From Acanthamoeba lenticulata (lineage: Eukaryota > Discosea > Longamoebia > Acanthamoebidae): a DNA stretch of 64,000 nt. The position numbers and the translations under genes were made by a program. The DNA is taken from the NCBI GenBank assembly GCA_002179805.1, contig NAVB01000857.1, forward strand, positions 1 to 64,000, read 5' to 3'. How positions within the stretch are numbered: the first letter of the stretch is position 1; each line of letters starts with the position of its first letter. The notes below the pieces were generated by a model. The model saw nothing but the letters and a program-made list of their open reading frames with translations. It did not search any database and had not been told where the DNA came from. Shown here piece by piece: positions 33,001 to 43,517 of the stretch.

Positions 33001-36000
33001 GGCAGCTCGAGCGGGTTGAAGGCCCCGCCAAAGAGGTTCGTCAGGAACGGCAAAAGAATGCGAAACACGTAGCTGCTGTCGTCCTCCACTGCCTCATCGG
33101 CGATCTTGCACGCCTTCTTCGCCTGTTTCAACTTGGCGTTGCTGTTCTCATCCTCATCCTCATCTTCATCCTCCTCTTCCTCATCATCAGTGTCTTCTGC
33201 AGCTTTGTCGCCGTTCTCGTCATCATCACTGCTTGATTCTTCGTCTTCGTTGTCGACTTCGTATTCGTCATCGTCATCGTCATCTCGCTTCTCTTTGCCT
33301 TTCTTCTTCGTTTTTTTCCGTTTCTTGTCCTTCTTCTTGTCCTTTTTCTTCTTCTTGCGGCGGATCCCACGTTTCCGCCCCTTCTGGGCCTTGCGCCGCT
33401 TGCGCTGCTCCTTCAACTGTTGCTGCGCGTGGCGCTGCTCCTGGAGGGCCATCGCGAATCGGCGCAGCTCCTGCACAGCCTTGGCCAGGAAGTCGAGCAG
33501 CGACGGGAACCACAGCGGCCGCTGCTCCTCGAGGATCTGCTCGCACAGCCCCACATGATCATCCCATCGCCATCAACATCATGAGTTTGTCGGCAGAAAG
33601 GGGCGGAGGGCCCACCTCGTATGTGTCGACTTCGGTGTTGAGGTAGACCTCGTCGAGGAAGTGGAGGTAGGCGGCCTTGGTCGTGTTGGGAATGTTAGGC
33701 ATGTTGATAATGGACAGGCACGCGTTGAACGACAGGATCTTCTGGCACGCGCTCTCGGCCACGTAGTTCTTCTGGTCGGCGCACAGGGCCAGCAGGCGCA
33801 CCACCTGCGTGTTGTGGTGGATGTTTTTGGCGATCGAGGCCGCCGAGTGCAGGCCCAGCCCGCGGGTCTTGTTCTCGATCAGCTTGATCACGAGACTCTG
33901 CGTGCTGGCCATCGGTTCTCCGCCCTCGATCGGGTAAATCAGCCGCTGCGGCAGTTCGGTGGAATGTTTGGCATGTGAGGCATGTGAGACAGGCACGGCA
34001 GGAATGGGGAACGGTGAGCACCTCGAGCGTGGAGACGACCGCCGTGGTGAGGCGAGTTCGATGGCGCTGGTCGTTGCGAATCGTGGCGTCCTTGGGATCG
34101 ACCGGTGCCGCGCCACGGCCGCCCTCCATCGAGGGCTGGCCGTCCTCCTCGCCCGGCAGAGAGAACGACGAGAAGCCGGTGGCCTGCATCATGGCCCCCG
34201 ACGAGTCCTCGGACTCAAGCTCCAGGAAGCTGACCAGCCGCTGGATGAGCGCCACGTTGGCCTCGGAGGCCAGCAGTCGGTTGTTGTGGAAGATCGCCTG
34301 CACCACGGCTGCCACGTCCTCCACAGCCGCGCAGTGCCACAGCTGCCGCGACAGGAGCACTTCGGTGTGCGCCAGCAGAACGCTTTGACAGGCGCCGTTG
34401 TTGGCGCAAAACTGCAAGTGGCCCCGACACCCTTTGTGAGTTCCCGTGCGCGCAACGAGTTGGATGAGTCAAGTTCCATACCCGCTTGAGAAGCAGACAG
34501 CAGGCGGCGATGATGGGCTGGTCTTTGCTGGGCTCCCACGGGCGCTTGAGGATGTTAAGGGCCTCCTCGTGCACAAACATGTTGCGGAACAGTTTCTGGT
34601 TCACCCGCACCTGCTCTGGCTCGTAGGCGGCCGGGTCCAGGAGCGACGCCAGCGCCACGATCGAGTTGTCGGCGTTGGGCCGCGTTAGAAACTCGGGATC
34701 GGCCTGAGTTAACGACGTTCACCGCACAGGTCAGGTCAAGCCACAAGAGAGAACGGAGACGGGACGAGGGTCAGGCCGACCTGCTGGGCACGGAGCAGCT
34801 TCGTCTGCCGCCGGATGACGAGATAGGCCTGCCAGGCCTGGCCCTCGACCAGCACTTGGAGCCGGTTGATCGCGTGCCAGACCTCGTCGACGTGGCTCCG
34901 ATTGCGCCGCAGGAGGTGAAGGGCGGTGGAGATGAACTGTGGGTCGCTCTCGCCAATGAGGCTCACCATGACACTGTCCAGGTCGATGCGCTCGGCGGCC
35001 AGGTTGAAGATGGTCAGCTTGCCGCCGTCGGCCGACTTGGACTCTGTCGACCGGAAACGCCCGCGCGAGTGGTCCACCGAGTTCGCACCTGGCGCGGACC
35101 CACTCCCGCCAGAGGCCGTGCCCGAGGCGGCCGCGCGGCGTACGTCGAGCGAGATGCGGGGCGGGCCCGGCAGGAAGGCCAGCGCCTTGCCCAGGTTCGC
35201 GCGGTCCTCGCCGACCTTGCCCAGCGAGCGCAGGAGCTCGTAGCGCAGGGCCACCTTGTAGACCCGCTTGGCCTGCTTGCGGAAGCGCGAGTCCTCGTCC
35301 AGGCAGCGCGACGCGGCTCGGTGGAGCGCGCCAATGTCGAGCTCCTGCGTCTTCTCCTTGCCCACGCGGAAGTGGAACTTGGCCTGGTCTGCTTGTGTTT
35401 GGGGCGCGTCAAACTTGGCCTGGACGGCGCGAAGCAGCTCGAGCACGCGCGTGTTGGCAGCCACGTCGAACATGAGATCCACGATCTGGCAGATCTCCTT
35501 CTTAGTGGCCACCAGGAGGGCCTCCTCCGTGGCCGACGCCAGCTGTTCGCGCCGACACCGGAGGATGACCAGCAAATAGGCTATATAGCCACGTTGCCGC
35601 ACATGTGAGCGCGGCCACATTTGAGGGATTCTCAGCCTTGGGTGGTGGCGCGTACCGAGGAGAGGGTGGGCCGGATCGTCGGCCGCGTCGTCGGCCAGGT
35701 CTCGCTGCCGGATGAAGCGGTCCTCGTCCTCCAGCGGAGCGGCCTCGAGGTGGTGTCGGAAGAACCGCTTGAACGATGTCGGGTAGAGGAAGTCGTTCTC
35801 GCCGACGAGCCGGAACGAGATCAGGAATCGAAGCATCTTGATCGCCTGCTCCCGTCCAGTCGATCAATACAAGAAAGGAAATCATAAATTGATTTTTAAA
35901 AAAAAGAAAAAAGAAAAGCAAAGGGTCAAGAACCTCGAAGAGGAGCTCCTTGTCGGGGTACTCGATGTAGTGCAAGGGGTTGGTGATAGACCGGAGCTGG

Positions 36001-39000
36001 TGTAAATAAGTGTTGAAAAATAATTACACAGAGCAAATGAGTCACCAGACAAAGAGGAGAAAAGGAAGGCGGGGCAGACTGACGGACCTGGCCGCGAATG
36101 GCGCCGTAGAGGGCGATGAGGGAGGCTTTGTCGCTGTCGGTGAGCAGAGCCGTGTACCGCCGACGGCTGAGCTCGCTGGCCAGCTTCTTTTGGCCCAGCA
36201 GCGGTGCCTGCATGGGGCGAGGATTGTAGATGCATGCATGCACGCAGAGGAGTCAGCCCATGCGGTGCTTGATCGCCAGGATGCAGCTTTGAGAGGGGGG
36301 AGCTGAACCCAAATTTTGATCGGCTTGAGCGAGGTAAGCGGATACTTGTCGACAAACACGTGAAGCATGCTGCGCCAGTACATGGCCATCAGGGCCGACG
36401 GCCGGAAATTCTCGATCGACGTCAGTACCTGCAGGTGGCGGGCTCAGTTGGTGAGCGCGCGTCGAGACTCGGCTGGAACAATAATAAGAGCGCCAAAGCG
36501 ACGAACCCGGGCCGTGTGCTGGCTGTTGAGGAGCAGGTTGTCCTGGAGCAGCAATCGCATCGAGTTGTAGTTCCGGCCCTGTTCCGACCCCCGCCGTCAA
36601 CAACAGAGGATTATGGGACACATGGCGTCGACGAAGAGCGAGAGCGCGTACGATGCAGAGGCTCGTGAAGAGGTGGGTGGCCGCCGCGTAGAAGTGGTAC
36701 ACGTAGCCGTAGCGCGGGTTGTTGAAGAACGTGTTGGTCGTGATGTCGAACCATGTATCGGGGTCGTCCTCGGCCCGATCGGGCTGCAGGCACACGAGCA
36801 GCTTGCCCTCGTCCGAGAGCTGCCGCGTGCGGGGCCAGACGCGTGAGCCAACGAGGAGCACACGAGAAACAGCAGACAGCAGCAGCAGACCCACACCTTG
36901 GAGAGGAAAAACATGTTGCGGGTGGCGTTGGTCGGACGCCCGATGCGGAGAGCGTTGATGATGGCGTTCTGGTAGGCCGGCATGGCCACCCCGTTCTCCT
37001 CGCACAGCTGCGCCAGCACCGACAGATGATTGAACCTGCGCGACCCGCCCGCCATCCAAGTCACCGACGCCCATGCATGTGAATACTAAAGCGGATTGTG
37101 GCCTGTGTGTGTGCGATTGTGTACCCGGCCTCGTAGTGATTAAGGCTCGAGTAGTCGAATTCCTTGAGCGCGTCACACAAAAGTTGAATCATTTGAAGCA
37201 CGTAGCCCTCGGCCTCGGTTGACGCCTGGGTGGAGCACGTTCATGGTTGGCAGTCTGCCCAAAAGGTGCAGTTTCTCACACGTGGGTCAGGTGCACCTTG
37301 CTCAGCAGCCGCGGGTTGTTTGCAAAGACTTTGCTCAACGTGCGCGACACCAGGCCGAGCTTGGCCTTGTGGCCCCGCGCCACGACCGGCTTGTTGATGT
37401 CCTTGTTGAGCTGTTAGCACCACGATCCACCACCAAGCACCAGCGAGCTGCTGCGTCAGGTTGTGCACTTCCTTAGGGAGAAGAGGTCGGGGCGGGTGCG
37501 TGCCTGCTGGCGCAGGACGTAGCGGTAGTCCTTGTCCGAGATCAGGAGCACCGCCGCCTGGTGCGACGCCGCGGCGGCCAGCCGCAGCAGGTGGTGCACC
37601 AGATGGCAGACGGCGTAGACGAACGGATAGACGGGCCGCAGCTCCTGCACGCCGTTGTTGTCCACTTGTCGCAGGCGCCACGGGTTGAAGCGACTGCTCT
37701 CCATCCGCGTGAAGCGCTTCAAAATGTTGAAGAATCGGTCGATGATCTGCGCACAGGCGGTCAACATCACCACCATCATCACAAGCCTGACGAGGAGGAC
37801 CCGACCATGTTGTCGCCGATAAGCTTGCAGTAGGAGTAGACGGACGAGGAGCCCGGCGAGCCGACGGTGCAGAAGGTGCGCAGTCGACCCAGCGCCTCCT
37901 TGATGTTCCGCAGGCCCGGGCTCAGCTTCACGTCGGGCTCCTCCTTGAGCAGGCCCAAGATCTTGTCGCGCTTCTTGTTGCCGTACAGATCGTCAAACTG
38001 GTTGCGAGTGGCCACGAAAGAAGGCGCTTCGGTCAATCTCGACTTCTTCGCGCCCAAGACGAGCAAGAAAGAAGGAGGAGCAAAGCACCTCCTTGAGGAA
38101 GAGGTCGATCTCGGTGACGGCGGCCTCGACGTCGCTGATGGCGGCCACCTCCCGATTGGGCACTGGCCGCAGCACAAACACGTCGCTCGTCCTCAACTTG
38201 GTCGAGAGCAGAATCTGTGGCCGCCCCGCCCATCGTCGCCGTCATCGTCGTCATCGGTTGAGTCCAAGCAAGCGCACGCGAAAGGACTCGCTAACGAGGT
38301 ACCTCATGGTATTTGAGGTGGTGGCGTAGCTGCAGCGAAGTGTCGTCGAGCTCAAACAGCGACGGGCGGCAGTGGAGCCACCGGTCGCCGGCCTCCGCGT
38401 GAATCTGCACCGACGCGCCAAGCCTGACCTTGCCCCGCCGGTCCTGCTTGCTCCCGGCCTTGAGTGTGAAGACCGTCTCGGGCGTCGGCTGAGGCGAGAG
38501 AGTGGCCATCGCATCCGAATCAAATCGGGCCTGCGGGCCAATGGGAAGCGCGCTGCTGTTTTGAAGGCTTCCTGCGTAAGAAAAAAAAAGATAAGAGGAA
38601 ATCAAGATAACAATTTGATAAATATTTAAATAAATGAGAGGGTCAACAAGGATAAGAGACCCGTGGACAAGTTGGTTGTCGTCCCGAACGGTGGCGCAAC
38701 CGATCCGCTGAAGTCGTTGGCGTCGGTGATCGCTGGCCCCTGAGAAAGATCATAAGAAGGCCATCAGGACCACTGATCGCGCACTGAGGAAAAGACGCCA
38801 GCAGAGGAGGAGGGCGCAGACCAATGAGAGGTACATGGCCTCTGGGTAGGGCGTGAACAGCTTGAATCGGCACCGCGTCTTGTCCCACGTGATCGTCCGC
38901 TCTGTGCACAGGCGCGAGGCATGAGAAAGGGTCTACGTCTCATTGAGGCACTTGTCGACGTACCGTCGTCTAGGATCTCAACCTCGAAGATCGAGTGGTA

Positions 39001-40530
39001 CGTGTCGGGCACCTTGGCGGCGCGCCAGAATGACTCCAGGTGCGCTCGGTGGGGGTCCATGCCCTTGCTGGCCACGTTGCCAACGACGTAGCCCTTCATT
39101 GGGATGGACCCCTCCGTCGAGTCGTCCTGGTAGTAGAGCCTGAACTTGCGCCCGGACTGCATACACGTGGACAAGATCCCACCCGCGCGTCAGTGTCTTT
39201 TGAAGAGCCGCGAGCCGCAAGGTTTCAGCGCGGGGAGGCAGGGACGGACCTCGAGCAGAGTCTTTTTCTTGAGAAGCTTGCTGTCCTGGACGGCCATCTT
39301 CCACCCGATCTTGTTTTTGTCGGTCGAGAGCAGAAGCTGGAACCCACCCCCGTCGGGCGTGCTGGCCGAGGACTGATGAATGAATCCCTCATGCACAGCC
39401 GATACGTGGCTCACGAGCACGATCGACTCGCCGGGCAAGACCTGGCCAAAGACCGAGACTCGGTAAGCCTCCCGTGCGAGTGCCAGGGCACCTCTCGCCG
39501 CAAAGGGGACGCGTACATTCTTGCCCGCTTTCTTGGGTCCGTTGCGCGGCCACACGGTGAACCAGCAGTTCTTGCTTCCGTTCTCCAGGGCGATGATGTA
39601 CGTGCCCTGATGCAACGCCTCACGCCTATGAGACTTCACGATCACCGCAGTGCGGCCGAGACAGGCCAGACCGGGATGGAGCAGGAGCGGCGCACCTGAC
39701 GGCCCTGGCCTGGCATCTTGGACCTCCGCTGGGGCACGCGGAGAGCGGGCGAGGCGCCAGCGGGGACCGGCACAAAGTGTCGGGCGAGGAACTTTTGCGT
39801 GGCGATGTGGCGCAGCTGGATCGTCTGGCCGTAGGCGAGCGGCGTCTTGGACTCGCGGCTGGCCGTCTCCTCTAGCTGCTGCTCTCGTCGCACTTGCTGT
39901 CCTCCCGAACAGAACCCGCCCAATGCTGTGATGAGAAAGCAGAGCCGCAGCAACAATGGCGATGACTCTAAATGAGGGCAACAGTTGCACCTCATCACTC
40001 TTGATCTCCTCGAGCGTGCGCTTGGAGCTACGAAGGGAGCGGCCGAGCGGTGCGGTCGCGGTGTCGGTCCGGTAGTTGGTGCGGGGCAGGATCTCAAACA
40101 AGGCATCTGCTAAGTTGCCCCACCCAGTGCCAGTGAGTGTCCGATAGAGCATGAATACATGGCGGCGAGAGGGACGAGGGAAAGAGGAACCGTGAGCGTA
40201 CCTTGGGAGTGCTGCTTCTTTTTCGGCCGCACGGCGAGCAAGTCGCCACTGGCAAGGACAAGAAATTATTTTTTTAAAAAAATGATAATATCATAGGCAT
40301 AACAAACTTGATACAGAATGTGTTTATTTTTATTGTGCAAAAAAAAAATTAAAAAATTAAAAAAATGGCAGCGTAGATGCGTACCGCTTGGTAGGCGCGA
40401 TGCACATTTCGTCGTCGTCTTCGGAGAGGAGGAGAACCACGTCACCGATTGACACCGGCTGCCTCTTGTCATCTGAGACTAGACCCTTCCCGGGGGCGCC
40501 GGGACCCGCTTGGTGCGGCAAACCCAGCAT
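27012..40530 (-). CDS. Inositol 1,4,5-trisphosphate receptor family calcium channel
   Basis: A large intron-rich gene for an IP3R/RyR-superfamily release channel, probably in the ER or contractile vacuole membrane. N-terminal exons: 40530-40385 (VSIGDVVLLLSEDD, beta-trefoil start), 40248-40202, 40106-39991, 39896-39696, 39633-39250, 39156-38964; these carry MIR-type segments (TPLAYGQTIQLRHIATQKFL). RIH-like helical exons follow between about 38000 and 29600, interrupted by a Lys/Asp/Glu-rich low-complexity stretch at 33120-33370. The channel part has VYFPLPAVC, five hydrophobic segments (28930-28170), the pore exon 28016-27853, the exon 27776-27675 with CFICSVARDKF, and the last exon 27589-27012 with HISGEHDLWHYLYFF and a coiled-coil tail. 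These are IP3R landmarks. The selectivity filter is atypical (QGGIIQ). Middle exons were not all delimited. Confidence 0.85.
33120..33380 (-). repeat. Charged low-complexity segment inside the IP3R-like gene
   Basis: Coding DNA for a Lys run followed by alternating Asp/Glu runs in the middle of the RIH region of the channel. Probably a disordered cytosolic loop. It is not conserved in the family as far as I recall. Confidence 0.7.
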
Positions 40531-40822
40531 GGAGGGCCTGCACGACCGCCGCAGTTATTTTCTGAACGTGTCTTGATGTTTTTCTTTTTTTTTCTTTGTG
40601 AAAGAAAAGATAAGAAAATGTGAGATCTTACGGAAATACCCGACAAGATGACCTCCACTCAGAAAAATGTGAAACGCGCACGGGAAAGTCAACCGTTCCA
40701 ACTCAGGCGCAACGTGGGAGCTCGTTTGCGTCGGGCGAAGCAATACTTGTGGAGCGCACGTAGCTAAGGCAGAAGTATTCAGCTTTTATCTAGCGAGGGG
40801 ACGGTGGACACGGCTGGCGGCC
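40531..40822. promoter_or_regulatory. Divergent promoter region between the IP3R-like and phosphatase genes
   Basis: 292 bp between two head-to-head start codons. Both promoters should lie here or be shared. AT-rich runs occur at 40575-40620 but no standard element was identified. Confidence 0.4.
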
Positions 40823-41827
40823 ATGTGGTATGACGATGACGTTGACGACGTCCAGTCTGATTTCAGCAGTGATTCATCTACGCACACAACGCCAAGTGCC
40901 TCCCCGGACATCTTCAAGCTTGCAGGAGGATTGCCTCGGGCTTTTGCCGTGACCATGGCAGAGACATCAATAGAATTGCCCCACAATCTGTACTCGGCCG
41001 CTCCGGGTTTGATCGGAATGGGCGCCCCGACTTGTGCCGACCACATTCGGAACTTGCATGCCCTGCATAACGTACGTCGTTTCTCGTGCAGCTGCTCACA
41101 CTCTCAGTCATACAACTGCTACCGGCCTTCTTCTCACGTTCGTACTTTTTTCAATTTCGAAAACCTCCAGGTGCGGTTGGTGATTAATCTGCGAGAGACT
41201 CCCAACTGTGCCGACTGGTTCGAGGGGTTGCCCGTTCGATCGGTTCACCTCCCCATTCCAAGCTATTGCGCGCCGTCACTGGAGACCATGGTCACCATCC
41301 TTGGCCTCATGCTGGAGGCACGTCAAGCACACGACGACGTGCAAGATGAAGGTGATGTAGCCATGGGCCGAACGACGACGACTACGCCAGCGGTGGCTGT
41401 GCACTGCCTGGAAGGCAAGGGCAGGACGGGAACTGTCTGTGCCGCCTACATGCTGTATAAGCACCGAGACTTGAGTGCTGACGAGGCAATGGCTCTCGTC
41501 CGAGCACGAAGCCCACTCTCCATTGAGAGCCGTGAGCAGGAGGAGTTCCTGCTTCACTTTGCCCGCCTTCGCGACGTGCGTGCCGACGACGGTCTGGCTG
41601 GCCTCCTTGCCGAGTGCCACTCCGCGACGAATTGCATGACAGCCGCAACACGAGAAGGCAAATTGGCTACTTCTGCTGCTGTTGTTGTTGTCCCGTCCAA
41701 GTGGCGCGCTCCGGCGCGATGTAGCTCTTCTCTGGCAACAACAGTAGTGAAGCGAGCGAGGAGAAGCGTCGGCGAAGATGTCGGCGAAGAGGACGACAGC
41801 GACGAATTGGGCTGGTACTGTTCTTGA
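40823..41827 (+). CDS. DUSP23-like dual-specificity protein phosphatase
   Basis: Two exons, 40823-41071 and 41171-41827, give 301 aa; the 99-nt intron is a multiple of three without stops, so unspliced RNA would also stay open. The catalytic loop HCLEGKGRTGT has the Cys nucleophile and Arg of the CX5R signature. The preceding segment GMGAPTCADHIRNLHALHN, then VRLVINL, and the following AYMLYKHRDLSADEAMALVR align with small atypical phosphatases such as DUSP23. In place of the usual IPDF general-acid segment the protein has IPSY, so the expected catalytic Asp is Ser. There is an N-terminal acidic and Ser-rich extension of about 45 aa and a disordered C-terminus. Substrate unknown; it is divergent from the IP3R-like gene. 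Confidence 0.85.
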   Translation: MWYDDDVDDVQSDFSSDSSTHTTPSASPDIFKLAGGLPRAFAVTMAETSIELPHNLYSAAPGLIGMGAPTCADHIRNLHALHNVRRFSCSCSHSQSYNCYRPSSHVRTFFNFENLQVRLVINLRETPNCADWFEGLPVRSVHLPIPSYCAPSLETMVTILGLMLEARQAHDDVQDEGDVAMGRTTTTTPAVAVHCLEGKGRTGTVCAAYMLYKHRDLSADEAMALVRARSPLSIESREQEEFLLHFARLRDVRADDGLAGLLAECHSATNCMTAATREGKLATSAAVVVVPSKWRAPARCSSSLATTVVKRARRSVGEDVGEEDDSDELGWYCS

Positions 41828-41962
41828 TACCCTCGCAAGAGGTAAACTTTGCACATAAAAAAAACACGAAGAAGCAGCCCAAGCTCATGGATCGGTTCTA
41901 AGTTGGGGAAAGCTTTTGGTTGAAGTGGCAGAGATTATCATGGTGAAGTGTAGGAGACCAAA

Positions 41963-42081
41963 AGGATACGACACGGTGGATTCCCGGGTGGTCGCCCACC
42001 CCAGTACTAACACCGCCTGGCGCAGCTTAACTTCGCTGTTCAGATGGGAAGCGGTGCTTTCTGCGCAGTATGGCCGTATCC
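41963..42081 (-). rRNA. 5S ribosomal RNA
   Basis: A 119-nt sequence with 5S features: it begins GGATACGGCCATACTG, contains CCCATCTGAACAGCG and GAAGTTAAGC (the universal 5S loop), and ends CGTATCC, which pairs with the 5' end. A run of four T at the 3' end (41963-41960 on the minus strand) is a Pol III terminator. Single dispersed copy, with a tRNA gene 111 bp upstream on the same strand. Confidence 0.95.
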
Positions 42082-42192
42082 GTCATATGTGCTCATCTGT
42101 ACAAAGGCCAGCTTGAAGGTCAACACAAGTGTTCCTTACCAGTCTGTCGCATTCGGCTGGCCCGCAAGCCAACTAAACATAAAACGAAAAGA

Positions 42193-42264
42193 AGGGGGCG
42201 CCCGGGTTTGAACCGGGGACCTGACGATCTGCAGTCGCCTGCTCTACCACTGAGCTACGCCCCC
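42193..42264 (-). tRNA. tRNA-Cys (anticodon GCA), intronless
   Basis: 72 nt folding as a full cloverleaf: acceptor stem GGGGGCG/CGCCCCC, D arm GCTC-AGTGGTA-GAGC, anticodon loop CTGCAGA (anticodon GCA), T arm CCCGG-TTCAAAC-CCGGG and discriminator T. CCA is not encoded. T runs just downstream (TTTTCGTTTT on the minus strand, about 42181-42190) serve as the Pol III terminator. Confidence 0.96.
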
Positions 42265-42355
42265 TCCACAGTTTTCATCTAAATAACTGCAGTATTCACA
42301 AAAGCACTTTTTCCTGTCCTTAAATTGCTCCCCAATTTCATCTTACCCTCTGCGT

Positions 42356-43435
42356 ATGGCTGAAGTGGACAAGAGGGTGTGCGTGGAGGACCTCATGGTG
42401 GAGCTGGTTTCTCTTATTTTCCAATTTGTGGAGCCCCCTGCCCTTCCCGCGTGCGGTGCCGTGTGCCGACGTTGGAGTCACGCCCTCCAATATCTGCTTG
42501 TTGTTCGCCCAAGCACCAAGCTCCCGCGCGTGGCTCTACGAGGAGGCCAGCCCCCTTTTGCAGCCCTCGTGGCGGGCAAAGGCTGGCTGACAACACTGCA
42601 GTGGGTGCGCTCCAGTGGGTGCATTTGGGACGATCGCGTCTGCTCCAGCGCAGCCAAGGAAGGCCACCTGGCCGTGCTCCAGTGGGCGCGTGCCAACAAC
42701 TGCCCATGGGACGAAAACACCTGCTCAGCGGCTGCTCTGGGAGGCCATCTGGCCGTGCTTCAGTGGGCGCGTGCCAACGGCTGCCCATGGAATAGTGAGA
42801 CATGCACCATGGCAGCCTTTCAAGGCCACCTGGCCGTGCTCCAGTGGGCGCGCGCCAATGGATGCCCATGGAACGAGGCCATCTGCTTCCTTGCGGCCAG
42901 GGAGGGCCACCTGGATGTGCTCCAGTGGGCGCGTGCCAACGGCTGCCCGTGGGACACATGGACCTGTACAAATGCGGCCGTAAATGGCCACCTGGCTGTG
43001 CTACAGTGGGCGCGCACCAATGGATGCCCATGGGACCGGTGGACCTGCAGGAAAGCAGCTTCCAATGGCCACCTGGCCGTGCTCCAGTGGGCTCGTGCCA
43101 ACAACTGCCCATGGGACGAAAACACCTGCTCAGCGGCTGCTCTGGCAGGCCATCTGGCCGTGCTCCAGTGGGCGCAGGCCCATGGCTGCCCGGTGGACGA
43201 GAGGACATGCTCCAACGCAGCCAAGGGAGGCCACCTGGCCGTGCTTCAGTGGGCGCGCGCCGTTGGATGTCCTTGGGACGAATACACCTGTGCTTATGCA
43301 GCTCTGGGAGGCCACCTAGAGGTGCTTCAGTGGGCCCGTGCTAATGGCTGCCCGTGGGACAAGCGCACCCGCATCTATGCGAAGAAGTTCCCAGACGTGC
43401 TCGAGTGGGTGCGCGCCAATGGCGGCCCAGAATAA
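42356..43435 (+). CDS. F-box plus ankyrin-type repeat protein (intronless)
   Basis: 359 aa in one exon. Residues about 9-48 (LMVELVSLIFQFVEPPALPA, then CRRWSHAL) form a degenerate F-box, which would recruit Skp1 in an SCF ubiquitin ligase. The rest is about ten tandem repeats of 26-27 aa built on GHLAVLQWARANGCPWDE followed by TC and AA positions; these are the divergent ankyrin repeats common in Acanthamoeba and its giant viruses, and would bind substrate. Repeat units are very similar to one another in DNA as well as protein, suggesting recent expansion. The lack of introns contrasts with its neighbours. An AATAAA hexamer overlaps the stop codon. Target unknown. Confidence 0.85.
   Translation: MAEVDKRVCVEDLMVELVSLIFQFVEPPALPACGAVCRRWSHALQYLLVVRPSTKLPRVALRGGQPPFAALVAGKGWLTTLQWVRSSGCIWDDRVCSSAAKEGHLAVLQWARANNCPWDENTCSAAALGGHLAVLQWARANGCPWNSETCTMAAFQGHLAVLQWARANGCPWNEAICFLAAREGHLDVLQWARANGCPWDTWTCTNAAVNGHLAVLQWARTNGCPWDRWTCRKAASNGHLAVLQWARANNCPWDENTCSAAALAGHLAVLQWAQAHGCPVDERTCSNAAKGGHLAVLQWARAVGCPWDEYTCAYAALGGHLEVLQWARANGCPWDKRTRIYAKKFPDVLEWVRANGGPE
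42630..43420 (+). repeat. Tandem ankyrin-repeat-coding units of about 78-81 bp
   Basis: About ten consecutive copies of a unit containing the conserved DNA core GGCCACCTGGCCGTGCT followed by CCAGTGGGCGCGTGCCAA. Some pairs, such as those around 42690-42770 and 43080-43160, are nearly identical. Confidence 0.85.
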
Positions 43436-43436
43436 A
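43431..43436 (+). terminator. AATAAA overlapping the stop codon of the ankyrin gene
   Basis: The sequence GAATAAAG contains both the in-frame TAA stop (43433-43435) and an AATAAA hexamer. Poly(A) sites would then lie only a few tens of bases after the stop, consistent with the convergent neighbour starting at 43518. Further AATAAA-like sequence lies near 43503. Confidence 0.45.
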
Positions 43437-43517
43437 GTCCTCAAAGGAATCTTGAGATTTCAACGTGAGATTAATGTTAGTCAAAAACATTGAAGTAATA
43501 ATAAAATAAATGATTGA

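Noticed and set aside
42356..43435. Direct viral integration
   Set aside because: Only one gene of viral type is present, with no capsid, polymerase or other viral hallmark nearby, so an endogenous amoebal gene is the simpler reading.
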